Shown: piece after piece, positions 37,190 through 49,660 of the stretch
Position numbering within the stretch: the first letter of the stretch is position 1
Layout of the letters: every line of letters begins with the position of its first letter
Assembly (NCBI GenBank): GCA_022575985.1
Contig: JAKSXM010000036.1
Span: forward strand, 372,001 to 436,000
Reading direction: 5' to 3'
Length of the DNA: 64,000 nt
Source: Anagrus nilaparvatae
Lineage: Eukaryota; Arthropoda; Insecta; Hymenoptera; Mymaridae
Notes under the pieces: generated by a model
The model's input: the letters and a program-made list of their open reading frames with translations, nothing else
Database searches by the model: none
Told to the model about the DNA's origin: nothing
Program-made: the position numbers and the translations under genes

Positions 37190-37980
37190 ATTACTTTACT
37201 TCAGGTAATAAGGCTCATCTTTTGCTAAATGCTTATTTGGACCACAAAAATTCTTGAAAAATAGTTTAATAAATTAATTTCAACCGAATTCCGAGACAGG
37301 CTTCTGGTTTTTTTTGGGGGGTTCAGAGTACCAAAAAATGTATACGTCAAATAGGAAAGTTATATGACAAGAATGTATACGATTTTTAAGACCTTTTGAG
37401 AGTTTTAGCTGCGTTCCGTGCTATAGCTAATATGCTAAAACTTAAAAGTTGGTACAGGGGCTCTTTTTAGCTAAAAAATACCTTAAAAATTTTTCTGTTT
37501 AACCCTCAAAAGTTATGATAGTTACGTGCAAGGTAGCAAATTGAAGCTTAGGCTTTGAACTTTATGTTCAAGAAATTTTATCAAAACCCTATTTTCCAAT
37601 TATGTTTTATATAGATTCTTCTGCCTCTGTGCCAAATTTCTAGTCTCTGGCCAAATCTCTAGCTTTTTATTTTCTCCGTTTTTTTTTTTGGATTTTGAAC
37701 ACAAAACGAAATCTAAGGTAGCTAGAAAGCCCCACAGGATTTTAAAAATTGCGTGTGTCTACAGCTTTCTTATTTAATGTATTATAAAAAAATAAATCGT
37801 TTTTCGGTACTTTTAACCCCCCCCCCCAAAAAAAAAAAATAAACTGGAAGCCTGTGTCACAATTCGGTAAACTTTTATTCTGGAGTGTTTTTAGTCCAAA
37901 TAAACTTTTGGCAAGAGATAAGCTTTGAATCTATTATTTCTTACGATTACATTACTTTTGACCTTATTACCTGCAGTATT
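37190..37980. mobile_element. Foldback element, ~0.8 kb
   Basis: Arms of about 150-170 bp. The left runs from 'ttacttcaggtaataagg' to ACAGGCTTCTGG followed by T8 and G6. The right reads, inverted, ACAGGCTTCCAG followed by T12 and G11. The G/C homopolymers differ in length between arms. The interior (37380-37700) is single copy with no ORF. Outer ends and target duplication are not resolved. Confidence 0.7.
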
Positions 37981-39100
37981 CAGATTCAATGGTTTCAAAG
38001 ACAAATAAACATAATTTACTAATTATAAAGTTTTACAATCATTTTGAGAACTCTTTAAATGCCAAAGACCTCAATTTGAATGATTATTTCCACAAAAATG
38101 CATTACATATACTCAAACTTACATCAATAAAGAAAAAGAAAAATAGTACTTTTAGACAAAGTATAAAAAATCCATGTCCAAAAATAAATAAAAAACTTTT
38201 CTTAAAAAAAAGAATGTTTTTTTCCACTTAAATTACAAACACATTTTTAAAAATTTACACTTTTATGTTAGTCCATACATAAAATGTTATAGATCCACAC
38301 ACACATACTAAAATCATGAAAACTCATGTTTGGCTATATACTAAAGTAAATTCAGTCAGAAGCTTATACAACAAATACATAAGAGTTGGTATACAGAAAA
38401 GGTATAAAAAAAAAGAAAGAAAACTAAAACATACATACAAAAGAGTTTTCAATCTGTATTTCTTTACTGTTATTGATTTCAAGTATTTTATAGAAAATGA
38501 ATATTTTGGAAGGTCAATATATATATTTATTTATGGGGATTTTTTCATACCTAAATATATAGACAAGTATTCGATAATATATACATATTGAATTTATATG
38601 GATTATGGGGAAGAATTTTTAAGACATTTTTATAATATATGAAAAGTTTATATTAAAGTTTTTTTTTTTCTTTTATTTTAAGTATTGGATTTGAAATAAC
38701 ACTGTACGAAATCTTTGAGATATATTGGATTTTTTTTTGTTTTTTTGTTATTGATATGATATTTATTTATGTTGAGACAAAACATGTGAAATAGTCAGGA
38801 GTTTTCTATTCTATACCTTCCGGATCTGAATCATTTTTCAGGGAGAGTTACTGCAATCTAAAATTTTCAGCTTTTTGGTATGGATTGGATAGTTGTACGC
38901 ATAAGGAGCTGATAACTCCAGATTATTTGTATTTTGATTAAAAAAGATCAGCCTAAAATAATGAATCTGGTAAACCAGAGTCACTTTAAGAGTTTTACAA
39001 CGTTAGCAGTTCTAATTATATTTAATTATCATTAATAATCTAAATTTTAATTTTTCAGCAATTCTCTTTGGAAAAAGTTTACAAACTAAACCTGGCCATG
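37981..39100. other. AT-rich stretch
   Basis: The open frames at 37989 and 38316 are lysine/tyrosine-rich products of AT-rich DNA with no family features. Bases 38800-39100 are slightly richer in GC and may belong to the element that carries the hammerhead-like motif. Confidence 0.4.
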
Positions 39101-39104
39101 CAGA

Positions 39105-39200
39105 GCAAACACTAAATAAGACTAAATAACTTTTATTTTACTCAAGTATGACGTTTCGTCCATCTACCACCAACCTCATCAGACTAAAATTTATTTAAAT
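39105..39200 (-). ncRNA. Hammerhead-like ribozyme core, degenerate
   Basis: On the minus strand CTGATGAG (39182-39175) and CGAAAC (39158-39153) occur in the correct order and spacing for a hammerhead core, with GGA directly before CGAAAC as in many natural stem II sequences. The opposing stem II strand (GGTTGG) pairs only weakly, and stems I and III cannot be drawn with confidence. Hammerheads are known in Penelope-like elements and some short retroelements of animals. The following CATACTTGAGTAAAATAAAA also resembles Penelope-type terminal text. It is likely a decayed copy. Confidence 0.4.
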
Positions 39201-40727
39201 ATTTTTCTGCTTTCTATATAGTTCGAATTTTTTTCAACATATTTTTAAATAAAGTTTTGAGGGTAAATAAATTATCGCTAAATTCTATATTTTTATTAAG
39301 TTTACATATTTAAATGGTACATAATACAAAAAAGGATTCATGACTTTTAGTAATTTATACCAATTAAGCGATAAAAAATTTAAATGAAAACATATTCTGC
39401 ATAAGAAGAATAATGAAACAATAGATAATAATGAACTTAAGCTTTAGGAAAAGTTTTGACAATAAGAAAGGGTAATGTCATACATAGAAAGTGACCCTGC
39501 AATTAGACCGCTCATCAAAATACAGTGCAGTAATTATGACGTCAGTAATTTAAATAATCTAGTAGTTAACACAACAAAAAAGGCATTGTTTTTATGAATT
39601 TTGATAAATTAAAATTAACTAGAAAAATAATTGGAATTTTAATATAAATTTTCAAAATCTCTTTTTTATTACAAATTAAAACCAATAAAAATTAAATCAC
39701 AAAGATTTCGTTGATTTATAAAATCATATTTGACTAAGCTGCTAAAACGCATAAAATATTATTATTATTGTTATTATTCCATTTAATCTTTTAATAAATA
39801 CATAATATAATCCTCTTTAGGAAAAATAAAAGAAACCAATGACATTCATACATGTAAATACAAATTCAAAATTCAACTGCATATATAATAATATTGAATC
39901 ATTCAATCCCTTTTCATATATAAAACGTTAAAAAAAAAAGGGAATAGTAAATATATTATTGGTTTTATACAGTAGAGGGTTAGGTAAACTAAACAAAACT
40001 GAAAAAAAATCGTTTTTCTATAAACCACGGAATACCGATTTTCTTTACATATATACGTTTGTATAAAAAATCTCGTATTGAAATCATACATATGTGAAGA
40101 AATATATATATATAATAAGAGAAATTGGAAAAATAAAATAAAATAATAAAAGTTTAAGGGTAGGGTGTGTCTTGAACAAGAAATAGGCGTTACATCAAGG
40201 TATATATAGATTTGATGCTGAGTTTGCTTTTAACTTATAGATCATTTTGTCAACATTTTCTTTATATATAACAATTTTCATTTATTTTATTACATATATA
40301 ACTAGTTAAATGTACCTAAAAATTCCTATATTTACTGATTTTTATTTTAAATAAAATTTATTCAAATATATTTTTTATTGAATGAAAAAATTTTACTTTT
40401 TATGTTTACTGCATTGAATATAAATAATTTTCATTTATTTCAGTACGTTGTAAATTTTATATTTATTTGAATATATTTTAAGTTGGAAAGAAATAAAGAA
40501 TGTTTCGTGATATTATTTTAATTTTGTTTATTTTTTTGCATGGGAGTATCTACTTAGATTTTTTCGGTATATTTTTTAGATAAAATTTTCAGTAGATCTA
40601 ATTTTTGAAATGGGTTGTGGATTCCAAATTAGCTTTGTAAAACTGACCTATGTTATAAGGATAGTTACACTCATCATAAATATAATTCTTAGGTTTATAA
40701 TTCTCTATCAATCTGCTTTCGATATAA
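39201..40727. other. AT-rich spacer
   Basis: No exon or repeat boundary recognised. Confidence 0.45.
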
Positions 40728-41613
40728 CCCAGGCAACCAACGACGCTTCGGAAACGTCTCCAACCCGTTTCTGAAGAAACGAATTAAACCAATTTGCACC
40801 GTTTAAAAAACGTTTCTGGAACCGTTTCAGAAACGTAAAAATGCGCCTTAGAATTTTAAAATCCTAATTTTAGAATTAATTCCTTAGCGAATATTCTTAT
40901 GTTTATTCATACTAGAAATTATTTGCTAATGTTTTTAATTTTACATATAAATTTTTTAGTTTACTTACAATTATAAGTATAATTTTAATTAAAAATTTAT
41001 AAATAATTTTTAATTATTTTGATTTTCAATGAAAATCATAGCAAAAATACAAAAACGAACAAGTCGATTTTGTAACATAATAAATATTTAACGAGGTCCT
41101 ATATGCAGTTGAAAAGTCATTTTATTTGTGACTTTCAAAAAAGCCATCTATTTTAGAAGAAATGAACTAATTAAGATGATTAATAGGTGGCGATTACTGC
41201 TTTTCTCAAGTCATATATAAAATGATCTTCCAACTGTATATAAGACCTGGTTAAATATTTATTATGTTACAAAATCGACTTGTTCGGTTTTGTATTTATG
41301 CTATGATTTTCATTGAAAATCAAAATAATTAAAATATATTTATAAATTTTTAATTAAATTATACTTATAATTGTAAGTAAACTAAAAAATTTATATGTAA
41401 AATTAAAAACATTAGCAAATAACTTCTAGTATGAATAAACATAAGAATATTCGCTATGGAATTAATTCTAAAATTAGGATTTTAAAATTCTAAGGCGCAT
41501 TTTTACGTTTCTGAAACGGTTCCAGAAACGTATCTTAAACGGTGCAAATTGGTTTAATTCGTTTCTTCAGAAACGGGTTGGAGACGTATCCGAAACGTCG
41601 TTGGTTGCCTGGG
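40728..41613. mobile_element. Foldback element, 886 bp, CCCAGGCAACC ends
   Basis: Arms of about 400 bp begin CCCAGGCAACCAACGACG and end with the complement. Each arm carries four or five variants of GAAACG(T/G) or CGTTTC within the first 130 bp, including direct and inverted pairs (CGTTTCTGGAACCGTTTCAG), likely transposase-binding repeats. No ORF. No convincing target duplication: the flanks are ATATAA and AATAGA. Confidence 0.88.
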
Positions 41614-42104
41614 AATAGATTCGGTAAATGTACGGTAATTAACTCAAACTAAGTAATTTTTTAAAAAAATAATAAATTTTAATTTATTCAAAAAAAAAAA
41701 TTATATAAAATACATATTTTTAAAAAATATAACACTAAAAATTTTATTTAACTTATTAATATCTACTATTTTAATTTTATACATTATGTACATGTCACTT
41801 TTTTCAATCGAACACTGAAAATTTAAGCAACTTGATAAATTTCATAAAGTTCAAAGTTATATGAATATTAAAATCTTCATTGTTGTAGAAATTACCAATT
41901 TATTCTATTCAGTCTTAGAACCTTGCAGCATATGTTAGTTTGTCTTCGATGGGAGTTTCAATTAAAAATAATGTAAGAATTGCGCTACCTAAAAATATAA
42001 ATTAGTTTATTTTCTTTCTATTGATAATAATTTTTCAATTAATTTGGACATTGTTTTCAAAAGTTGCTTATTTAAATAAAACTAACAAGGAGAGTGTCAA
42101 GCGT
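41614..42104. other. AT-rich spacer
   Basis: Nothing recognised. Confidence 0.45.
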
Positions 42105-44315
42105 TTGGGAAACCAGGTTGAGGTAATTGAAAAACCATTCTCAATACCCTCAGTTTATTTAAATGGGCCTCTTGGGTCTAAAAATTAGACTCCCAAGGTT
42201 TCTATATTATAAAATAAGGAGACTATGTTCTAAATGACGCTGCTAACTTGTATCTCAATACCTTCCACTTGGTCTTATTTTTTGCAAGTAAATGAAAACC
42301 TTTGACCTCGGTAAACCGCATTTTTTTATCTCTTACAGTTATATTCAGTAAACCATATGGCCATATTTGGCCAAAAAATGACCAATTTTTAAATTGTTAC
42401 CAAAATTGTAACATTTGAATAAAATGCGTTTTATAGGTACCAAAATTTTTGTGTAAGCTCTTAGTTTTCAAAAGTTTTTTACTCAATTCTTTTTCTTCAG
42501 TTGTTTTTGTGATATGGTTCTTTTAAGATGGTGTTTAAAATTAGCGTTTATTGAAAAATCTTAAAGCAGAATTGTGTTTTAAATTTTCATAACTTGCAAA
42601 CAATTGATTGAAAATAGATGAGTATGAAAATTTTGATAACTAGGAGCTTGTAAAAAATTTTTGTGAGTGCCCTTGTAAGTACACTTTTTTGGGGTAAAAA
42701 AAAAATAATTTTATCATTGGTGAGTATTAAAACTTTTATTATTTGCATAAAAAAAGTTAATAGTGCCATATAGGGTAAATTATTTTACTCAAGGCATTTA
42801 AATTTTCTGTCTTAATTAATAAAGTTTATTGATAGACTGTTGAATTATATTTAAAGCATATTAATGTAAAACGTTGGCTAAGAAGTTGGTTAATTTTTTT
42901 CATGATTTAAAATAAATCATATACAATCGTTGGTAATAAAAAAAGAACAAATTGCAGTTTGTGATTTGGGCCATTCTTCATTTTTCTGGCCATGTGTCGT
43001 TATGTATTATAACAGATAAACTCACGTGATTATCTATATAATATTATTAACTCTGCATATTTTTTCAAGAACTTTATAAACATAAAGAGAACAATACGAT
43101 AAGAGAGTCAAAGGATTAATACACAAAATAGCCAATTTATTCTAAATATTTAAAATTCTTATAACCTAACATGTTCAAAGATTTCATGAGAAATAAATAA
43201 TAAATGTAATATACTGATATTCATAATTTAAAAAAATGATTATTAAAATAATTTTAATCATTTCTTTATATAGCCTCATGGAATCATTTCACTTGCGAGA
43301 AAAAAATTTTACCACACTATAAATGTTAAAATGCTTTAAATCTAGACGGATATAGTTGAACAAAGCATGCTCATGCAGAAATTCTTAACTGTCTGCCATT
43401 AAATTGCATTTAAAATTATATGTAAAAAAGCATAGCGAACACTAGATGAGTGTACCCGAAGTGTACCTTATAAAAATGAACGAGAAAATGCTTGAGAAAA
43501 TGAATATGCTTTGCGTTAATTATTAACCAGCGTACGTGGGTGTATTATTTTATTCAAATACCTCAACTATCTATAAATGCTATATTTTTTTTACTTTATT
43601 TTATTGTACATAATTATTTACGTGGATAATTTTAATATTGTAAATAGTAACCATCCATCAACCAACTCAGAAATTTCAAAAAGAATGTTTAAAAAGTTAT
43701 AAAGAAGCTGTAAAAGCTGAAAAAAGTACTTCAGGAATATCATTGAGTTCTGAAAAATTACTATTTGAAACTTAATAAATAGTTTTTTTACTCGTTTATT
43801 TTCGATGATTTATTTGCGAGATATGAAAATTTAAAGTCAGAGTCCCACTTTTAGATTTTTTAATAAACGCTAATTTTAAACATCATCTTTATAGAGCCAT
43901 ATCTCGAAAGCAGCTGAGGCAAAAGAAATGAGTAAAAATCTTTTGAAAACTAAGAGCTTGCACAAAAATTTTGAGACCCATAAAGCCCATTTTAGTCAAA
44001 AGTTACAATTTTGGTAAAAATTTTAAAATTGGTCATTTTTGGCCAAATATGGCTGTTTGGTTTACTGACTATAACGGTAAGAGAATTAATGATAAAAAAA
44101 TGTGATTTACGGAAGTTAAAAGCTGACATTTACACGCAAAAAATAAGACCAAGTGGAAGGAATTGAGATACAAGTTAGCAGCGACATTTAGAACATAGTC
44201 TAAAAACCCTATCTTATAACATAAAAACCCAGGAGGTCTAATTTCAATGACCAAGAGGCCCATTCAAGTAAACTGAGGGTATGGGGGATATTTTTTCAAC
44301 TATCACAACCTGTTC
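42105..44315. mobile_element. Foldback element, ~2.2 kb, with nested repeat
   Basis: Arms of about 460 bp (42105-42570 against 43846-44315). They share ACCCTCAGTTTA, GGGCCTCTTGG, TTAGCAGCG/CGCTGCTAA-like, GGCCATATTTGGCC / GGCCAAATATGGC and GTAAGCTCTTAGTTTTCAAAAG in inverted order with moderate divergence. The loop holds a full copy of the dispersed repeat (43130-43775), which stands alone at 32.2 kb, so the two elements are nested. The right end lies about 190 bp from the stop of the transporter gene. Confidence 0.82.
43130..43775 (+). repeat. Dispersed repeat family, long copy 2
   Basis: Collinear with 32200-32890 over its whole length. It carries the best-preserved core block, TATATAGCCTCATGGAAT followed by CATTTCACTTGCGAGAAAAA (43284-43306). 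It lies inside the loop of the 42.1-44.3 kb foldback. Confidence 0.8.
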
Positions 44316-44503
44316 TGAAAAGAAGACGTAAATCGGCTTTCGTTGTAAGTTTTTACATAGAATGGCCTAAATTAATAAAAAATTGAAATGATTTAGTATA
44401 ATGAGATATTGCTTATTGAATCTTATCTTTTTAAGTGAATAATAACTTTTGCATCAGAGATGATTCTAAAAATCTTTTTAAAACAATTGTCCTAAGTATT
44501 TAA

Positions 44504-47500
44504 TTATACATCAATAAAGTGATATTTACCTAAGGCCAAAACGCCTATACTGACAAATGCAGCTAAACAATTGATTTCTATTATCACAGTAAATAAAACA
44601 CATCCCAAAACTGCTCCAGTATTACCAATTAAATTTATAAAATATATTGTAGTTGACCTTGAAAGTTAATAAATTCTTATTTATAAAGTAAAATATTATT
44701 TAAGTTGTTTAGAATTTTGTTTACCTTAAATTACTAGGCATTATCTCGTTAGTATAAGCTATTATTAAATTACCAATTATTCTACCTGTCACAATAATAA
44801 GAGAACACATGATTAACATGTATGGTATCTTAACAAACCAATGAGCCGCAGTAGCACCAAAAGATATCATCAAAAATGAAAATACTGGAAAAAATTAAAA
44901 ATTATTGAGAAACTTTATTAATATAAAGCCCTTTCTACATTAGATTAATTTTATTTATTCCCTTGTGCTTTGCCTATAGCAAAGAGTATAGTCAAAGCAC
45001 ACATGATTTAAAAATAATAATCTAATGTAGAAAGGACTTAAGAGTGAAATAATTTACTTATAGCAAACTTTTTTTTAGCCCCTGTATTTGCTCCAAGACC
45101 AAAAATAAAAGCAAATATAACGGTCGAGGTTGCAATTATCGTTGAATTCGTGTACACTGCAGATTCTAAACTTGGCTGAAATAATAAGTAAATTTATAAA
45201 ATTAAAACTGTGAAATTTTATAAAATATTTCAGAAATTAAAAAAATTCTTTTTGTTAAATATTTTTATAAAACAATAGTTACCAAAGTATAAGTACAAGA
45301 TGATTGATTATCAAATGGTATCCCAGAAAACAGCATTTCACACATTGTGTAGGTTTTGTTTGTTCTTAATTTTGGATAAATTAAAGTATTAAAATTATTT
45401 AAGATAATAAACGTTGAAGGAACTAATAATCTCATTGAATTAAATCTATAAATAAATGATAAATTTAAAAAATGTTTTTCATAGTTTAAGAAATTTAATA
45501 TAATTCGAATTACCCAATCATTCCAACGAATTGAAGAATTAGAACCAACGAAAAAGTTGAGATATGTGATTTAGATAATAATAATTTTAATTTAAATGAT
45601 AAATCTTCAATTTTTCTAAATGAATTATAGTTATTGTCAATCTTGCTGACCTCTTGAATCACCAGCTCTGAAAACTATAAAATTATTAAATTAAAAAACT
45701 TTCGAATTTGTTAATATGAAAAATTTGTTTCTCGAGAATATTAACTTAATTTTTTTTCGTTAATAAGATTGCAAATGAATTCTAAGTTTAAGGTAATATA
45801 ATTTAATAGTACAATAATTTGAAGACAAAATTTTTTATTCGATACGTATGAAATAAATTGCATAATGAGACTTAAATAATAGAAAAATTCTTTGATTCAA
45901 TTTTCAAGACATTTGCATTTGTTTGTACAGGGAACAAATACAAATGTAACTCGACTTCCTGCAAGTAGATTTCTGTTTGCATCTTTTTTTCTTGTCAGCA
46001 ACCAGAAATCACACATTTTCACTTCTGACGAATAAAAATCGAAAAACGATCTATGTCTATGAAAAATGAATGCCTCAAATGATAGTTTATTTGCGAGCGA
46101 TTTGAGCCATTCTTAATTTTTCTAGATATGGGCTTTTGATATACAATTCAATGTATAAAACGATTTATGCCAACTCAGTTACATAAAATTTTTTAAATAT
46201 TTGAATTTTTAATACAGTTTACCTTGTTTTGTAAACCTAATCAGCCATAGCTTCATAATTGAGTTGACTTCAAATCTCAGAGAGGAAAACTTTTTTCTAA
46301 GTAACAAAAAAATCAAATTTTAAGTGACTGATGCTGGCATAAAACTTTTTATATATAATATAAAAATAAAGCACATTACAGGATACTTATTTGTTGACTT
46401 AAATGTATTTAAGAAGTAAATAATTCTTAATATTCTGATAGCTTCTTTATTTTTTCCTCTGAACATGTAATATTTTGGAGTTTTTGGCATTAAAGATAAC
46501 ATTAAAAAACCTAATACTAAAGGTATAGAACATATTATTAAATAAATACGCCATGTTTCATAATAATAATTCAAAAATGTAAATGATAACCATGGTTGAC
46601 GTGGTGCATATATTACTGCCAGTGCTAAAAAAATTGAATAATTTTGTTAGAAATTAATTAAATATGTTATTGTTAATATTTTTGTGTTTTGAATATTTTT
46701 ACTTGTTGAATAGAACTATACTGTAAAAAGTAACGCATGCATATTAAAAAAATTAGTTAATTTAAAAAAAATAGTGAATATCTGATAAAAGTTGAATTTT
46801 TATTAAATTTTTGTAAATTTACATAAAAATCAAAAATTTTTTGGTGTATGACCAAGTTTCCCTCTGGACAAATGTCTTTTTGGGTGTACAAAATATTGAA
46901 TTAACTTAGTATTAAGAATTCATCATTGAAATAAAGTGTTAATAAAAGAATAAAATTATAAAAAATTAGTATACGCAGTATCAATAATTATACTATTTAA
47001 GGTGTACGCCTCTGCGGTGTTCTAGACCAAAGGAGGTTGATAGAGGCACAACTCCTCGTGGCGGTTCGTGAACAAAGCCTTCGAAATAAAACAATCGAAT
47101 TCACCACTTATCTCCGAATGGTGTACTCGTACCTACCTTTCGGGTAAGCTATACCAAAGGAAGTGAATTTTTCTTAAGTATTTGCTTGGATTTTAGGGTG
47201 GAAATTTTCTAGGAGACCAAAATCAGGGAGGAAATTGTTCCAAAATAGTATTTGTTTAAGAGGGTAATTATTAGGAGGGAGGCACAGAGTCGCCATTCGT
47301 GAATAAAAAAAAATTGACAATTTTTGATTTTTCGGTAAATTTACTACAATTAGTAAAATTTATAAGACGATTTTTATTGATATTTTACAAAATTTTTTAA
47401 AAGTTTTACTTCTTGATAGTTAAACCAAAATAATAATTATCTGATACTTAAAAAAATATTTAAACAAAAATTAACGGTAATCAATAATGTGCTTACCTGG

Positions 47501-49632
47501 TGAAAAAATATTTGATACTGAAAATAATAAACCTGACCATTTCAAAAATTTTTTCTCATATGACGATGAATGAAATTCATTTAAATATGGTATTATTAGT
47601 GATAAAGGTCCTCCAATACTAAAATTTCAAAAACACAATTAACAATAGATTTAACAATATGAGACTCAAAAAATATTTTAAAATATCTGAATGCAAAAGT
47701 TTTAATGAACCCCACCCCCTCCCCTATACTATGTGACCATTATTTGGTGTAAATAAAATTTTTTTTTATGCGCCAAAAATTTGTAATGTGATTTCTTTTT
47801 TTCATATTAAGTACCTTATTATTTTAATTATCCATAAGAAAATTGGAAAATTATCTTCAATTTAAAAATTAAAAAAATAAATAAAAAATTTGTGTTGCAC
47901 CAAATAATGGTCACATGTTACAGGAAGTCTTTTGAATCTCCAAAAATCAAGCCAAAAATAAATGAATTTTAAAAAGTGAAAAATATTTATTTATCTTTAA
48001 ACTGTTACTTCTACTATTTTTTACTACTAAAATCAAACACTTTTTCAGCTGAATTATATGTCAATATCAATATATTTTAGGATTATTCTTTTATTAAGAA
48101 AAGATAAAAATATAAATTTAGTCATTAAGGGTAATAAAATTTTTTATTTAGGTTATCTTGACTATTTAACATTAAAAATTAATAATAAAACGTAAAAAAA
48201 AAATAAATATACTTACATTAAGCCATTGATAAATTTGATAATGATAAAATTATAATACGAATTATTATGTATTAAAAAAATATTGCATACTATTTTTATT
48301 AACAATCCAATCAACATTAAATTGCGTTTTCCAAAATAATTAATTAAGTCATCTTTTAATAATACTTCCCAAAATAATCCAGCTGTTAGCATACCTGAAT
48401 TGAGATATTTTAAAAATTAATATGTACAGGAATTATACAATTTTTAAAATATTTTTTAAATATTTACCTGTGTATGAGGAAGCTACCATAAAACCTCTTC
48501 GGATCCATGTAAGTTCAAAAATACATTCTGTTGATTGTATTATAAAGGCAACATTTGTTTGATCAATTATGCATGTCCAAAATATTGGTATTGATACTAG
48601 TAATATTATGAAATTAAATAATCCATACTCTGAAATTATATTTTAAGATTATTTTATTATTCTGACTGAAATTACAGTTTTTTCTGGTAAAATTTATTAT
48701 ACGATATAAATTTTGTATATGACGCATTATTTTTTTATTAACTCGGCCTTGAAATTGAAAATAAAAAAATATTTCTAGGCACATCGATTTCGTCCGAGTA
48801 TTTAGGTAGTTGAAACCTTCAGAAAACCGAAAAAGAAGTGAACCAGAACACTATAAAAAGTCATTTTCTTAGATTAACAAAAAAATAGAATATTCTCGAA
48901 AAATTAGTAAATTTTTGAAAATATTTATGAATATTTGATAAAAATCGTAAAATTACTAAGTTTAGTATAAAGTAAAAGTTATAAATTCACAACTATATTT
49001 CATAAATTTACAAAATATAGCTTTAACTTTACGAAAAATAGTTGTGAACTTACAACTTTTTTCGTAAATTCACAAAAAGAAAATGTAGAATTATCGAATT
49101 TTTTATTATCATACTAAACTTACAATAAGTAAATTTACGAGTTTATCGAGTATTAACAAATTTTTTCGAAAATTTACTAATTTTTCGAGAATATTCATTT
49201 TTTTTAGATAATCTAAAGAAGCTACTTTTTACAAAGAAATTATCTATAGTTGCCAAAAAGATTTTTTAACTTTTTGTCGAAAACCATATTTATAATACGT
49301 CATAAGTATCAAAATTGTTGGTAAATAATAATATTTATAATTATTATTTAAATTGTTATATGTCGGTTTTTGCTTGGTTTTCTACTGGGAGTTACTTTCT
49401 TCAAACAAACCAGTCAGATATTTACTCACTTGTAGCTGCAATAGCCTCTTCGTAATCTGCAGATTTTATTTTTTCTTCACTCAAAATCTCTATAAAATAT
49501 TTAAATTATAATTATTGAATATAAAAAAGAACTCAATTATTTTTAATTTGGTCATTAAACATGAATTTATGTAAGGCTCATACCAATTACACTAATATTA
49601 TTATTTTCACTATTAAAATTATCATCACACAT
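44504..49632 (-). CDS. SV2-like major facilitator transporter, 11 exons
   Basis: Eleven GT-AG exons join in phase: 49584-49632, 49430-49489, 48468-48629, 48217-48394, 47497-47618, 46380-46624, 45514-45674, 45283-45445, 45058-45175, 44725-44884 and 44530-44657 (reading on to TAA 44504), about 523 residues. The start is the first ATG, MCDDNFNSENNN. ADYEEAIAAT (about 27-36) matches the conserved lead-in of SV2-like proteins before helix 1. Helices alternate through the protein. GKR (112-114) sits at the helix 2-3 loop, INGLIIGGP is in helix 4, and WRIYLIICSIPLVLG is followed by PKTPK (237-241) at the family PESPK position. The C-half includes HWFVKIPYMLIMCSL and NEIMPSNLR, the EVFPTxLR counterpart. 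The family moves small organic solutes or acts in vesicle membranes; the substrate is unknown. Introns range from 67 to about 870 bp. The C-terminus is uncertain: read-through ends ALGKYHFIDV, while a 64-nt intron would end it LMQKLLFT. Confidence 0.9.
46085..46200 (+). repeat. Fragment of dispersed repeat inside intron 6
   Basis: GAGCCATTCTTAATTTTTCT resembles the repeat-associated GGGCCATTCTTCATTTTTCT at 42.97 kb. It lies wholly within the intron between exons 6 and 7 of the transporter gene. Confidence 0.4.
46990..47300. other. GC-rich insert in transporter intron 5
   Basis: An abrupt GC-rich block with imperfect repeats inside it: GAGGCACA..C.TCGTGGCGGTTCGTGAA near 47045 and GAGGCACAGAGTCGCCATTCGTGAA near 47278. 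CCAAAGGA occurs at 47030 and 47155. It looks like an inserted retroelement fragment of unknown class, with no ORF. Confidence 0.45.
48855..49225. mobile_element. Foldback MITE in transporter intron 2
   Basis: Inverted arms pair GAATATTCTCGAAAAATTAG on the left with its complement on the right, and continue through ACTAAGTTTAGTAT / ATACTAAACTTA to a centre near 49.04 kb rich in GTAAATT words. About 370 bp. The insertion leaves exons 2 and 3 intact. Confidence 0.75.
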
Positions 49633-49660
49633 TTTACAAATCAAATAAATGTTAATAAAA

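Noticed and set aside
44478..44491. 14-nt last coding exon of the transporter after a 38-nt intron
   Set aside because: A 38-nt intron is shorter than animal introns normally allow; read-through or a 64-nt intron is more likely.
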